Shown: positions 1 through 7,355, counted from the stretch's first letter. The stretch is DNA of 21,321 nucleotides from JBGRQB01 sp041725875 (GCA_041725875.1 JBGRQB010000062.1:1-21321), one strand, 5' to 3'. The notes: generated by a model from the sequence alone, not told the origin. Numbers and translations: made by a program.

Positions 1-77
1 AAGTCTTGTATACTACATCCAGATTGTGGTACGTTGTATATTCCCAGTAATCACCAACTGAATGCGGGAAATACTCC
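1..77. repeat. Direct repeat copy A (exact, at least 77 bp)
   Basis: Bases 1-77 are identical to 936-1012 in the same orientation. The left limit is set by the window edge, so the repeat may be longer. Beyond base 77 the match continues to about base 93 with two mismatches (78 and 84) and then is lost. It encodes the first residues of the mature secreted protein (EYFPHSVGDYWEY and onward). Confidence 0.95.
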
Positions 78-151
78 TTTGGGGGTTCTTCCTGGCAAAA
101 TAAGCTTGCAGTTGTTAAAACAAATACATAAAACAGTATCAGTGGTTTCAT
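1..151 (-). CDS. Secreted protein, 5' end only (paralog of the downstream T9SS-sorted protein)
   Basis: This is the start of a gene that runs off the left edge of the window; about 50 codons are visible. The ATG at 149-151 follows a good ribosome binding site (AAGGAGAT on the minus strand, about 154-161). Residues 1-20 form a signal peptide: MK, a hydrophobic stretch, then SLFCQ. The mature part begins EEPPKEYFPHSVGDYWEY. From EYFPHS onward it is identical, at protein and DNA level, to the neighbouring 302-residue protein, while the signal peptides differ. By analogy the missing part probably carries the same domain and perhaps a T9SS sorting tail; this is inference because the C-terminus is outside the window. 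It lies 23 bp after the stop of its paralog, so the two may be co-transcribed. Function unknown. Confidence 0.8.
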   Translation of the reverse strand, partial: MKPLILFYVFVLTTASLFCQEEPPKEYFPHSVGDYWEYTTYHNLDVVYKT

Positions 152-174
152 TTTATCTCCTTTTATTATTTCAA

Positions 175-1083
175 CTACTTTAAGAACACCATCTTTTTGA
201 CGGCATTATACTGCCCTGCCTTTAATCTGTATATATATACTCCTGATCCCAGACTTAATCCCTGATCAGAAATATTAAACTTAACCTTATATCTTCCCGC
301 CGGCCTGTATCCTTCCAATAGTGTTTTTATCTTCCTTCCCAGCATATTATATATTTCAAGTCTCACTTCCTTTCCTTCATTTATCTCAAACTCTATGGTC
401 GTTGACGGGTTAAATGGATTTGGATAATTTTGATATAATCCATATCCCTCAGGAATGCTTCCTTCTATCTCTTCAACACTTACCATTATGCTTCCTGTGG
501 TATCACCGGATATTATACAGCCGCTCAGATAGTATGGGGGACTATCTGCTCCAAAATCACTTACGTGACCAAATCCTTTGGCCAGAACTTTGGAATACAG
601 ATACCAGGATGTTTTATCTATCATTGTATCTATGGTACTTGTCAGTTGATAATATCCTATAATCTTAAACGTTGTTAGTTTACCAAGAAAATAACCTTCA
701 TATAATGAATCTATTCGTGCTTTTTGATTATATTTTTTGTCAAACCACCACTCTTCCTTTTCAATTGAATCTAATTTATAATAGTATATTTTATCTTGGA
801 TTTTACCAGTTATGGGATGTATACTTAGGTAAGAAACCACATTCTCAGTATCAATCATATAAGTTGGCTTTGAGTTATCAGAATAATAGATAAATGTATT
901 TCCCAGACTATCTTTTTCTGTTTTACCTATGATAAAAGTCTTGTATACTACATCCAGATTGTGGTACGTTGTATATTCCCAGTAATCACCAACTGAATGC
1001 GGGAAATACTCCATTGGGAGTTCTTCCTGAGCATAACAAAGCTCAAATAAAAATATTAAGATTGCGAGGATGTTTAGTTTCAT
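175..1083 (-). CDS. T9SS type A sorting domain-containing secreted protein
   Basis: A 302-residue exported protein. Residues 1-19 are a signal peptide ending CYAQ. Residues 25-200 have no family I recognise: rich in Tyr, Trp and beta-strand-like alternation, opening with a YFPHSVGDYWEYTTY segment. Residues about 214-302 are a type IX secretion C-terminal sorting domain: YPNPFNPSTTIEFEI, then an EIYNMLGRKIKTL segment, GVYIYRLKAG, and a terminal KKMVFLK. Such domains direct export across the outer membrane by the T9SS and are then usually removed or used for surface attachment. The ATG at 1081-1083 has an AGAGGGG ribosome binding site about 4 bp upstream. The 156-bp gap before it is the second largest intergenic space in the window, so it may have its own promoter. 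Its mature N-terminus is duplicated at the left window edge. Substrate or ligand unknown. Confidence 0.88.
   Translation of the reverse strand: MKLNILAILIFLFELCYAQEELPMEYFPHSVGDYWEYTTYHNLDVVYKTFIIGKTEKDSLGNTFIYYSDNSKPTYMIDTENVVSYLSIHPITGKIQDKIYYYKLDSIEKEEWWFDKKYNQKARIDSLYEGYFLGKLTTFKIIGYYQLTSTIDTMIDKTSWYLYSKVLAKGFGHVSDFGADSPPYYLSGCIISGDTTGSIMVSVEEIEGSIPEGYGLYQNYPNPFNPSTTIEFEINEGKEVRLEIYNMLGRKIKTLLEGYRPAGRYKVKFNISDQGLSLGSGVYIYRLKAGQYNAVKKMVFLK
936..1012. repeat. Direct repeat copy B (exact, at least 77 bp)
   Basis: Identical to bases 1-77, offset 935. It lies within codons 25-49 of the T9SS-sorted protein. Sequence just upstream in the gene, encoding the signal peptide, is not conserved between the copies, so the identity has a sharp boundary. 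Confidence 0.95.
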
Positions 1084-1113
1084 AGCCCCTCTTTAAATTA
1101 AAGAATTATAAAT

Positions 1114-1150
1114 CCTGCCCGGTTATATAACTTGTTGCCCTTAAATCAAG
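1114..1150 (-). promoter_or_regulatory. Weak candidate sigma70-type promoter for the T9SS-sorted protein
   Basis: On the minus strand the gap upstream of the gene holds TTGATT, about 16 bases, then TATAAC, placed roughly 30-65 bp before the ATG. The match is partial and the region is AT-rich, so it may be chance. The size of the gap compared with the tight packing elsewhere is the main argument that a promoter lies here. Confidence 0.2.
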
Positions 1151-1188
1151 ATAAAATTTGACTCAATTTATATAATTAAAATGAAAAT

Positions 1189-1213
1189 ATTGAAAAAAAT
1201 ATATTTTTTCAAT
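1189..1213. repeat. AT-rich inverted repeat, possible terminator of the LPS cluster
   Basis: A 10-bp perfect inverted repeat, ATTGAAAAAA and TTTTTTCAAT, separated by 5 bases, 27 bp after the stop codon of the last gene of the LPS cluster. On the minus strand it is followed by ATTTTCATTTT. The stem contains only one G-C pair, so it is a poor intrinsic terminator by standard rules. It could mark the 3' end of the operon or be a protein-binding palindrome upstream of the T9SS gene. The symmetry is seen; the role is inferred. Confidence 0.4.
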
Positions 1214-1239
1214 GACATAATATTTCTGCTATTAATATT

Positions 1240-1815
1240 TTACCACTTATAAACTATCACAAACTTATTAATCTCTTTTACATATACAATCGGAAAATGT
1301 CTCTGAACCGGAGACTCGTGAATTGATACAACAGCTAATTCTTTACGCCTTATTCTTGAAATTATCTTTTCAGTAAGTTGTTCAATCTCTTTATCCGATA
1401 ATTTGGTTTTCTCTTTCAACTCTTCTTTTATTGTTGAACTTATTGAATCATAATTACGATCAACATCAATTCCGCTGATAAGATTTCCTAAAATATAACT
1501 ATAGTAATATTGTTTTTTACATTCTTTATAGTTTTTGCAATCTTCATCAACAAAATTTTTATCAGTAAAAAGCTTATTTATAATTGTATCATCTGCTTTG
1601 TGGTCAAGTATTTTATTGCCATTTGAAACAATCGATAAATTCCATTTAAAAGGTGCATCAATATTTTCAGCTTTAAGTTTCAGAGTAGTTTTATCTTTAA
1701 CTTTATCGCCGGTCACATCGATATATTTTACAATTGTCTCATTAATTTTTTGTTGTGCAGATATTCTTCCCGTTGCTAAAAAAGCAAAGAGAAGAACAAT
1801 AATTCCCAAACGCAT
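1240..1815 (-). CDS. Secreted protein of unknown function
   Basis: A 191-residue protein I do not recognise. Residues 1-21 form a signal peptide (MRLGIIVLLFAFLATGRISAQ), so it is probably periplasmic. The mature part opens with a YIDVTGDKVKDK stretch, resembling the D-x-T/N-G-D-x-x-x-D calcium-loop pattern seen in VCBS/FG-GAP-type proteins, though with only one such loop and without the usual final glycine pattern. The middle is helical and charged (about residues 120-160, rich in K and E). The C-terminus is beta-like and ends FVIVYKW. Two cysteines (in DCKNYKEC) could form a disulfide. It is the last gene of the LPS cluster, 27 bp after lptB, with AAGGGCAG upstream of the ATG. Co-transcription with lptB suggests an envelope role, but this is only guilt by association. 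Confidence 0.75.
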   Translation of the reverse strand: MRLGIIVLLFAFLATGRISAQQKINETIVKYIDVTGDKVKDKTTLKLKAENIDAPFKWNLSIVSNGNKILDHKADDTIINKLFTDKNFVDEDCKNYKECKKQYYYSYILGNLISGIDVDRNYDSISSTIKEELKEKTKLSDKEIEQLTEKIISRIRRKELAVVSIHESPVQRHFPIVYVKEINKFVIVYKW

Positions 1816-1842
1816 AGCTGCCCTTATTGTTTAGTTTATTTA

Positions 1843-2589
1843 TTAAGCGTCGTATCTTTCAAGTTTAAACTTTTCACCAAGATATAATTTTCTTACATCC
1901 TGATCTTCTGCCAAATCGTGTGCACTTCCCTGCTTAAATAATTTTCCTTCTATCAAAATGTAACCGCGATCAACAATACTTAATGTTTCATGTACATTAT
2001 GATCTGTTATTAAAATACCGATGCCTTTGTTTTTCAGATTTGCCACAATCGTCATAATATCTTCAACAGCAATCGGGTCTACTCCGGCAAATGGTTCATC
2101 CAGCAAAATAAACTTAGGATCTGTTGCAAGTGCTCTGGCAATTTCACAGCGTCGTCTTTCACCGCCGCTTAACTGAAAACCTTTGCTTTTTCTTATATGT
2201 GTTATATTTAATTCTTCAAGAAGTGTTTCAACTTTTTCTTTTCTGTCACTCTTTGCCATCTCTTTCATCTGTAAAACAGCCAGAATGTTATCTTCAACGC
2301 TTAATCTGCGAAAAACCGATGCTTCCTGCGGTAAGTACCCAACTCCCATCTGAGCGCGCTTATACATAGGTTCTTTGGTAATTTCAGTTTCATCTAAAAA
2401 CACCCGACCGTCATTTGGTTTGATCATACCGACAATCATATAAAATGTTGTGGTTTTTCCTGCACCGTTCGGGCCAAGCAAACCAACAATTTCCTGTTGT
2501 TTAACTTCTACTGATACTTTGTTTACAACAGTTCTCTTTTTATAAATTTTTACCAGATCTTCACTTCTGAGCGTTAAAATTTTTGACAT
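1843..2589 (-). CDS. lptB: LPS export ABC transporter ATP-binding protein LptB
   Basis: The cytoplasmic ATPase that powers extraction of lipopolysaccharide from the inner membrane with LptF and LptG. Its 248 residues match the family length. Visible motifs: Walker A GPNGAGKTT at residues 39-47, Q-loop Q88 in YLPQEASVFRRLSV (a stretch typical of LptB), ABC signature LSGGERRR at 140-147, Walker B ILLDEPFAGVDP at 161-172, and switch His197 in ITDHNVHETL. The ATG is 2 bp after the stop of the OstA-like gene, with no strong ribosome binding site, which suggests translational coupling. The neighbours lptC and the OstA-like gene support the LPS role. The permeases LptF/LptG are not in this window and must be encoded elsewhere. 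Confidence 0.96.
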   Translation of the reverse strand: MSKILTLRSEDLVKIYKKRTVVNKVSVEVKQQEIVGLLGPNGAGKTTTFYMIVGMIKPNDGRVFLDETEITKEPMYKRAQMGVGYLPQEASVFRRLSVEDNILAVLQMKEMAKSDRKEKVETLLEELNITHIRKSKGFQLSGGERRRCEIARALATDPKFILLDEPFAGVDPIAVEDIMTIVANLKNKGIGILITDHNVHETLSIVDRGYILIEGKLFKQGSAHDLAEDQDVRKLYLGEKFKLERYDA

Positions 2590-2591
2590 AA

Positions 2592-3962
2592 TTATTTCAG
2601 ATTATTTTTTATTCTTTTTAAAAATTCTTTTTTAACCGGCTTCTGCTTTGCTACAAAAAACCGAGGTAATGTAAAATCTTTTTCATTATTTTCTATCACT
2701 GCTTCAGGATGAAATTCATTTTCAACCGAAACATAAAATTTCACTTCGTCAATAGAGTTATCTTTAAAGATCAGCTTTGCATCTTCCGAACTTGATTTTA
2801 TAAGTCCGTTCTCTTCCTCTTCGTCAAACAAATAATAGATACTCAGCACATTCCCTTTAACATCAGTAACATCAATATTACTATCTTTGAAAAATATTTT
2901 TACAGAGTCACCTGAAATTTGATTAAACCTGAAATCAAACTCAGGAAAGGTAGATAAAATAAAAGCTTCCTGACGTACATCAACAAAATCGATATTGTTA
3001 TTTTTCAGGTAAACATTTATTGTATCTCCTGACAACTGGTTTTCTGTAAACCACATTATTGGCTGAGGAGCAAGCTCCAAATCAGATTTTTCAGTATATA
3101 ATCTTTCTTCGCCTTTGTAGTAAATTGTTCTGTTATTCTTGGCTAAAAAATCACCTCTGATTATCTCAACGGAATCTGTTGCAATCAGTTTGTTGCTCAG
3201 ACTGTCACCAAACATTTCCATTGTAACTGATTTTATCATAAGTGTATCAATTACTCCTGATGACGAAGTATCAACCTGCACCAGCAATGGTTTGCCAAGA
3301 ACTTTGCTATATTTATCTTTACTTTTATGTTCAAGGTAAGAACCGTAGACATTCAGTTCATTATCTTTATTTACAACTCGAACATTTTGATATGCAAATG
3401 TATCGTTTGTTTTTTTGTTTGTAATCAGACTGTCGGAAAATACAACCGAACTTGTATCGGAAAGCTTTACTTCACCTGTAGCAACTGCTTTTTCTGTCTC
3501 TTTCCAGTAAATAAGTTTTTGAGCAAAGAGTTTACTTTCAGAATCGAACATTGAAACATCGTTGTAAAACTCAGCTCTCTCTTCATTAAGAAAATAAAAT
3601 CCTTTTTTTGCAGTCAGAATTACCTTTCCGTCGTCGAGCACCAACGAATTGTTAGAATACGCTACTTCATCATTTCCTCTGTAAAATCCTCTTTCGGTAA
3701 AAATTATAACACTGTCTTTAACAACAACAACATTACCAAAAAGTTCAATTTCATTTGTGTCAATAAATTGAATAGCTTTGTTACAGGTAATTTTTGTTTT
3801 GCCGTGCTTAATGATTACTTCATCAACAACTTCTTTAATTCGCTGCCCATCAATTTCTTTACCGATCAAAGTTCTTCCGGTAATTTCAACTTTCTCTTTT
3901 TTCTGCGCAAAAGAAAAAGTTATCAACAGTAGCGCTATTATTAAAATTTTATTTCTTTTCAC
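2592..3962 (-). CDS. OstA/LptA-like periplasmic LPS transport protein, long form
   Basis: A 456-residue exported protein with signal peptide 1-20 (ending SFAQ). Residues about 24-180 look like an OstA N-terminal/LptA fold: short repeated beta segments such as ITCNKAIQFIDTNEIELFGNV and VILTAKKGFYFLNEERAEFYNDV, which are typical of jellyroll strands that carry LPS across the periplasm. E. coli LptA is about 185 residues, so this protein is much longer. Its C-terminal half contains at least two further related units (308-329 and 347-368, both NQ[LI]SGD...K..NID). It starts with GTG at 3960-3962, preceded by AAGG six bases upstream, and overlaps lptC by 14 bp. The position between lptC and lptB matches that of lptA in other bacteria. 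It could equally be named an OstA-like or LptD N-terminal-like protein; there is no LptD barrel. Confidence 0.85.
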   Translation of the reverse strand: MKRNKILIIALLLITFSFAQKKEKVEITGRTLIGKEIDGQRIKEVVDEVIIKHGKTKITCNKAIQFIDTNEIELFGNVVVVKDSVIIFTERGFYRGNDEVAYSNNSLVLDDGKVILTAKKGFYFLNEERAEFYNDVSMFDSESKLFAQKLIYWKETEKAVATGEVKLSDTSSVVFSDSLITNKKTNDTFAYQNVRVVNKDNELNVYGSYLEHKSKDKYSKVLGKPLLVQVDTSSSGVIDTLMIKSVTMEMFGDSLSNKLIATDSVEIIRGDFLAKNNRTIYYKGEERLYTEKSDLELAPQPIMWFTENQLSGDTINVYLKNNNIDFVDVRQEAFILSTFPEFDFRFNQISGDSVKIFFKDSNIDVTDVKGNVLSIYYLFDEEEENGLIKSSSEDAKLIFKDNSIDEVKFYVSVENEFHPEAVIENNEKDFTLPRFFVAKQKPVKKEFLKRIKNNLK

Positions 3963-4494
3963 TTTTCACCTTTTTAGCATCAGCATTAATTACCGGTTCA
4001 AAGATCTTATAATTCTTAAGGTTCTGATCTGATTCAAGGCCATATCCCTTAATTATTTCATCTTTTGTAGTGATTGTAACAAATTTTTCCGTAGTAATTT
4101 TTCTTGTTCTGTTATTCCAATGAAGTTCTTCTGTTTCTAGCATTGTTCCGTCTTCATTAATTGCTACCACACTGTCACGCGCAACCATATTTTTATTCTG
4201 ATCATTTATCTTTCCGAAATAGGAAGTAAGTGTTGTTGTTTTAATTCCATGTTCATCGTAAAAATCAACCTTTAATGTATCCATCAAAGTTTCTTTTTTA
4301 TCAGAATATTTTCTTGTATGTCTGGCAAACATAATTGCTTTAAGCAAACCGTCTTCCGTAACTCTGTAGTCAGAATTCCAAGATTCCTGAGTAGGAATTC
4401 TTTCAGAATTTTTATCTGCAGATTCGTTTGCAGATTCATCGGATGAACAAGCGAAACATAATAATGCAATTAATATTATAACAAAAAATCTCAT
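3949..4494 (-). CDS. lptC: LPS export periplasmic protein LptC (lipoprotein-like)
   Basis: LptC sits in the inner membrane and passes LPS from LptB2FG to the periplasmic bridge. This 181-residue protein has an N-terminal hydrophobic segment followed by Cys16 (LLCFACSSDES), a plausible though not perfect lipobox with Ser/Asp after the Cys. This contrasts with E. coli LptC, which keeps a transmembrane anchor. The body shows the family's repeating beta pattern, including GLLKAIMFARHTRKY, VDFYDEHGIKTTTLTSYFG, DSVVAINEDG and a final GYGLESDQNLKNYKI block characteristic of Bacteroidota/Ignavibacteriota LptC. The ATG overlaps the stop of kdsD by 4 bp (ATGA), indicating translational coupling. Confidence 0.88.
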   Translation of the reverse strand: MRFFVIILIALLCFACSSDESANESADKNSERIPTQESWNSDYRVTEDGLLKAIMFARHTRKYSDKKETLMDTLKVDFYDEHGIKTTTLTSYFGKINDQNKNMVARDSVVAINEDGTMLETEELHWNNRTRKITTEKFVTITTKDEIIKGYGLESDQNLKNYKIFEPVINADAKKVKSEKK

Positions 4495-5468
4495 CGACTT
4501 TGTAACCCGAGTTTAACTAAATCGTGTAAGTGAACTATGCCAATCGGCTTTTGTTCATCATCGGTAACCATTAACGATGTAATGTTATATGTCTCCATCT
4601 GATGAAGAGCAAATGAAGCAAGATATTCTTTCTTAACCATTTTTGGATTCGGAGTCATAATATCTTTTGCAAAAACTCCGTTCAGCTCAAGAGTTTTTTC
4701 CAGTAATCTTCTTAAATCACCATCAGTTATTATCCCTACAAGCATTCCGTTTTCATCAACAACAGAAGTTGCACCTAAACGCTTGGAAGTTATTTCAAAA
4801 ATTGTGTCGGTCAAAGGAGTATCAAGTTGAACAACAGGGATATCTTCACCTGAAATCATTATCTCTGAAATTTTAAGTGACAGTCTTTTTCCAAGACTTC
4901 CACCCGGATGAAGAAGAGCAAAATCTTCAGCAGTAAACCCGCGTTTTTCAATCAGCGCAACTGCAAGAGCATCACCCATAACAAGTGCAGTTGTTGTAGA
5001 TGTTGTGGGAGCAAGATCGTGCGGACAAGCTTCTTCTTTTACACTAACATCAAGAACAACATCGCACAAAGGTTTTGATTTGCTTGTCATATTCCCCAGC
5101 ATCCCGATTATTTTCACATCAAGACGTCTGATCATATATAACAGATCAATTAACTCTTCTGTGTTACCGCTTTTGGAAATTACAATAACCGTATCACCTT
5201 TTCTTACCATTCCCAAATCGCCATGAACAGCGTCAGTAGGGTGCATATAAATTGCAGGCGTTCCGGTTGAATTTAGAGTTGCAACAATCTTTCTTGCAAT
5301 TAATCCTGATTTTCCCATTCCGGTAAATACAACTCTTCCTGTTGAAGCAAAAATTGTATTTACCGCATTAACAAAATCACCATTTATTTTATCTTCCAGA
5401 GAAGTTAATGCTTCTTTCTCTATTCTTATTACTTCTTTTCCTTTTTGTATAATTTGATCTTCTGACAA
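4491..5468 (-). CDS. kdsD: Arabinose-5-phosphate isomerase (KdsD/KpsF family)
   Basis: Converts D-ribulose 5-phosphate to D-arabinose 5-phosphate, the first committed step of Kdo synthesis. The 325-residue protein has the standard layout: an SIS domain (about 40-175) with GMGKSG at 50-55 and SKSGNTEE at 98-105, the conserved HPGGSLGKRL at 187-196, then two CBS domains (about 203-258 with GIITDGDLRR, and 269-323 with GIVHLHDLVKLG). The start is TTG at 5466-5468, supported by an AGGAG ribosome binding site 7 bp upstream and by absence of an in-frame ATG before residue 51. It follows kdsA by 21 bp and overlaps lptC by 4 bp, consistent with one Kdo/LPS export operon. Confidence 0.95.
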   Translation of the reverse strand: MSEDQIIQKGKEVIRIEKEALTSLEDKINGDFVNAVNTIFASTGRVVFTGMGKSGLIARKIVATLNSTGTPAIYMHPTDAVHGDLGMVRKGDTVIVISKSGNTEELIDLLYMIRRLDVKIIGMLGNMTSKSKPLCDVVLDVSVKEEACPHDLAPTTSTTTALVMGDALAVALIEKRGFTAEDFALLHPGGSLGKRLSLKISEIMISGEDIPVVQLDTPLTDTIFEITSKRLGATSVVDENGMLVGIITDGDLRRLLEKTLELNGVFAKDIMTPNPKMVKKEYLASFALHQMETYNITSLMVTDDEQKPIGIVHLHDLVKLGLQSR

Positions 5469-5477
5469 TTTTTCTCT

Positions 5478-5483
5478 CCTGTA
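5478..5483 (-). promoter_or_regulatory. Ribosome binding site deciding the TTG start of kdsD
   Basis: On the minus strand AGGAG lies about 7 bases ahead of TTG at 5466-5468. No ATG is nearby in frame, so this site fixes the start of kdsD as a TTG codon. Confidence 0.7.
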
Positions 5484-5489
5484 CCGAAT

Positions 5490-6302
5490 CTATTCGGATT
5501 TAACAATATCATCAATTTTTTTCACAATACTTAACACATTTTCAATGCTTTCCAAAGGTAACTGACTGGCAGCATCACTCTTTGCATTTGCCGGATCAGG
5601 ATGCACTTCTAAAAAGAGTGAATCAATTCCAACTGCTGCTGCAGCTTTTGCAAGAGGCAGAATAAACTTCGGATCGCCCCCTGTGGTGCTTGCATTTCCG
5701 GGCATCTGCACAGCGTGCGTGGCATCCATTACAACAGGATAACCAAGCTCTTTCATTATAAGCAAACCGCGCATATCAACAACCAGATTTCCATACCCGA
5801 ATGTTGTACCTCTTTCACACAGCATAACATTTTTGTTGCCTGTAGATTCAATTTTTTTTGCTGCGTGAATCATATCACCCGGAGCAAGAAATTGTCCTTT
5901 TTTTACATTTATAACCTTGCCTGTTTTTCCGGCAGCAACCAGCAAATCTGTTTGTCTGCACAAAAAAGCCGGTATTTGTAGTATGTCAACAACTTCTGCC
6001 GCCAGTGCCGCATCTTCTTCTTTGTGAATATCTGTAACTACAGGTAATTCGAGTTCATTTTTTATTTGTTCAAGTATTTTTAATCCTTCCTGTTCTCCGA
6101 GTCCGGTAAAAGAATCAACACTTGTTCTGTTAGCTTTTTTGAAACTCGATTTAAAAACATAAGGGATATTATATTTTTCAGTAATTTTTTTTACTGTCTC
6201 CGCAGTTTTGAATGCAATGTCATAACTTTCAATTACGCAGGGACCAGCAAGCAGTACAAAAGGATTGTTACTTCCAATTGTTATATCATTTATTTTTATC
6301 AT
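5490..6302 (-). CDS. kdsA: 3-deoxy-8-phosphooctulonate synthase (Kdo-8-P synthase), metal-dependent class
   Basis: Condenses phosphoenolpyruvate with arabinose 5-phosphate to give Kdo 8-phosphate. The 270 residues match the family length (about 265-285). Signatures: LLAGPCVIES at 17-26, YVFKSSFKKANRTS at 48-61, FLCRQTDLL at 113-121, CERGTTFGYGNLVVDMRG at 162-179 and DATHAVQ at 193-199. Cys22 occupies the place where Aquifex KdsA has its metal-ligand Cys11 and E. coli has Asn; His196, Glu232 and Asp243 fit the other three ligands with nearly the same spacing (C-to-H 174, E-to-D 11). I infer a metal-dependent enzyme. Encoded 3 bp after ruvB and 21 bp before kdsD. Confidence 0.96.
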   Translation of the reverse strand: MIKINDITIGSNNPFVLLAGPCVIESYDIAFKTAETVKKITEKYNIPYVFKSSFKKANRTSVDSFTGLGEQEGLKILEQIKNELELPVVTDIHKEEDAALAAEVVDILQIPAFLCRQTDLLVAAGKTGKVINVKKGQFLAPGDMIHAAKKIESTGNKNVMLCERGTTFGYGNLVVDMRGLLIMKELGYPVVMDATHAVQMPGNASTTGGDPKFILPLAKAAAAVGIDSLFLEVHPDPANAKSDAASQLPLESIENVLSIVKKIDDIVKSE

Positions 6303-6305
6303 AAT

Positions 6306-7346
6306 TTACTTGGCACCAAATAAGTTTTGTTGATCTTGTTTTTTATTTCCAACACGCTGTTTGTTGAACCTCACATAAGCAGCGTCAGTGGCTTCTCTTC
6401 CGCGAGGAGTTCTCTGAATAAATCCCTGCTGAATCAAAAACGGTTCGTAAACTTCCTCAAGTGTACCCGGATCTTCGTTAACCGCAACAGCAAGAGTGCT
6501 TAATCCTACAGGACCGCCATTAAACTTTTCAATGATTGCAAGAATTATATCCTTGTCCATTTCATCAAGTCCGAATTCATCTACTTCAAGGGCAGTAAGA
6601 GCTTTTTGTGTAATCGGTTTTGTGATTGTACTTAAATCTTCAAAATCGGCAAAATCTCTGGTTCTTCTTAAAAGACGATTTGCAATCCTTGGTGTACCTC
6701 TCGATCTTTTTGCAAGTTCATCAGCTGCAGTATCTTCAATTTTAACACCAAGCACGCCGGAAGAACGTTTGATAATTTTTGACAAAAGTTCGGCTTCGTA
6801 ATAATCAAAACGAAACTTAATACCAAATCTGTCGCGAAGAGGTGCTGTAAGCAAACCGGCTCTTGTGGTTGCACCTACAAGTGTATATTTCGGGAGCTGG
6901 ATTTGTATAGATCGCGCGTTCGGACCAGAATCAATCATAATGTCGAGTTTGTAATCTTCCATTGCAGAGTAGAGATACTCTTCTACAACCGGACTTAATC
7001 TGTGAATTTCATCTATAAAAATCACAGAATTTTCTTCAAGGTTTGTCAAAATTCCCGCAAGATCTCCCGGTTTTTCAAGTACCGGACCCGAAGTAATTTT
7101 AAGGCTGACTCCCATTTCATGGGCAATAATATTTGCCAAAGTTGTCTTTCCCAATCCGGGAGGTCCGGTAAGCAAAACGTGATCAAGTGCATCACCTCTT
7201 TTTTTTGCTGCACCGATAAAAACTTTCAGATTGTCGGTAACTTTTTTCTGTCCGGTAAACTCATTAAATGATAAGGGACGCAAAGATTGCTCAAAGCTCT
7301 TTTCATCGTTCTGAAAATCGGGATTTGTATTGATTGATCTGTCCAT
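6306..7346 (-). CDS. ruvB: Holliday junction branch migration ATPase RuvB
   Basis: Hexameric AAA+ motor that, with RuvA, drives Holliday junction branch migration in recombinational repair. The 346 residues match the family. Motifs: the ERP-like SLRPLSFNEFTGQ at 21-33, Walker A GPPGLGKTT at 61-69, Walker B VIFIDEIHRL at 108-117, sensor 1 GATTRAG at 158-164, arginine-finger region PLRDRFG at 169-175, and a C-terminal winged helix ending in QRTPRGREATDAAY. It lies 9 bp after the acyltransferase-like gene and 3 bp before kdsA, so a DNA repair gene is embedded in an LPS cluster. ruvA and ruvC are not in this window. Confidence 0.97.
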   Translation of the reverse strand: MDRSINTNPDFQNDEKSFEQSLRPLSFNEFTGQKKVTDNLKVFIGAAKKRGDALDHVLLTGPPGLGKTTLANIIAHEMGVSLKITSGPVLEKPGDLAGILTNLEENSVIFIDEIHRLSPVVEEYLYSAMEDYKLDIMIDSGPNARSIQIQLPKYTLVGATTRAGLLTAPLRDRFGIKFRFDYYEAELLSKIIKRSSGVLGVKIEDTAADELAKRSRGTPRIANRLLRRTRDFADFEDLSTITKPITQKALTALEVDEFGLDEMDKDIILAIIEKFNGGPVGLSTLAVAVNEDPGTLEEVYEPFLIQQGFIQRTPRGREATDAAYVRFNKQRVGNKKQDQQNLFGAK

Positions 7347-7355
7347 ATTAACCAG

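Noticed and set aside
414..893. Plus-strand open frames opposite the T9SS-sorted protein
   Set aside because: No recognisable protein, no ribosome binding sites, and the minus-strand gene has a signal peptide and a sorting domain that fix the coding strand.
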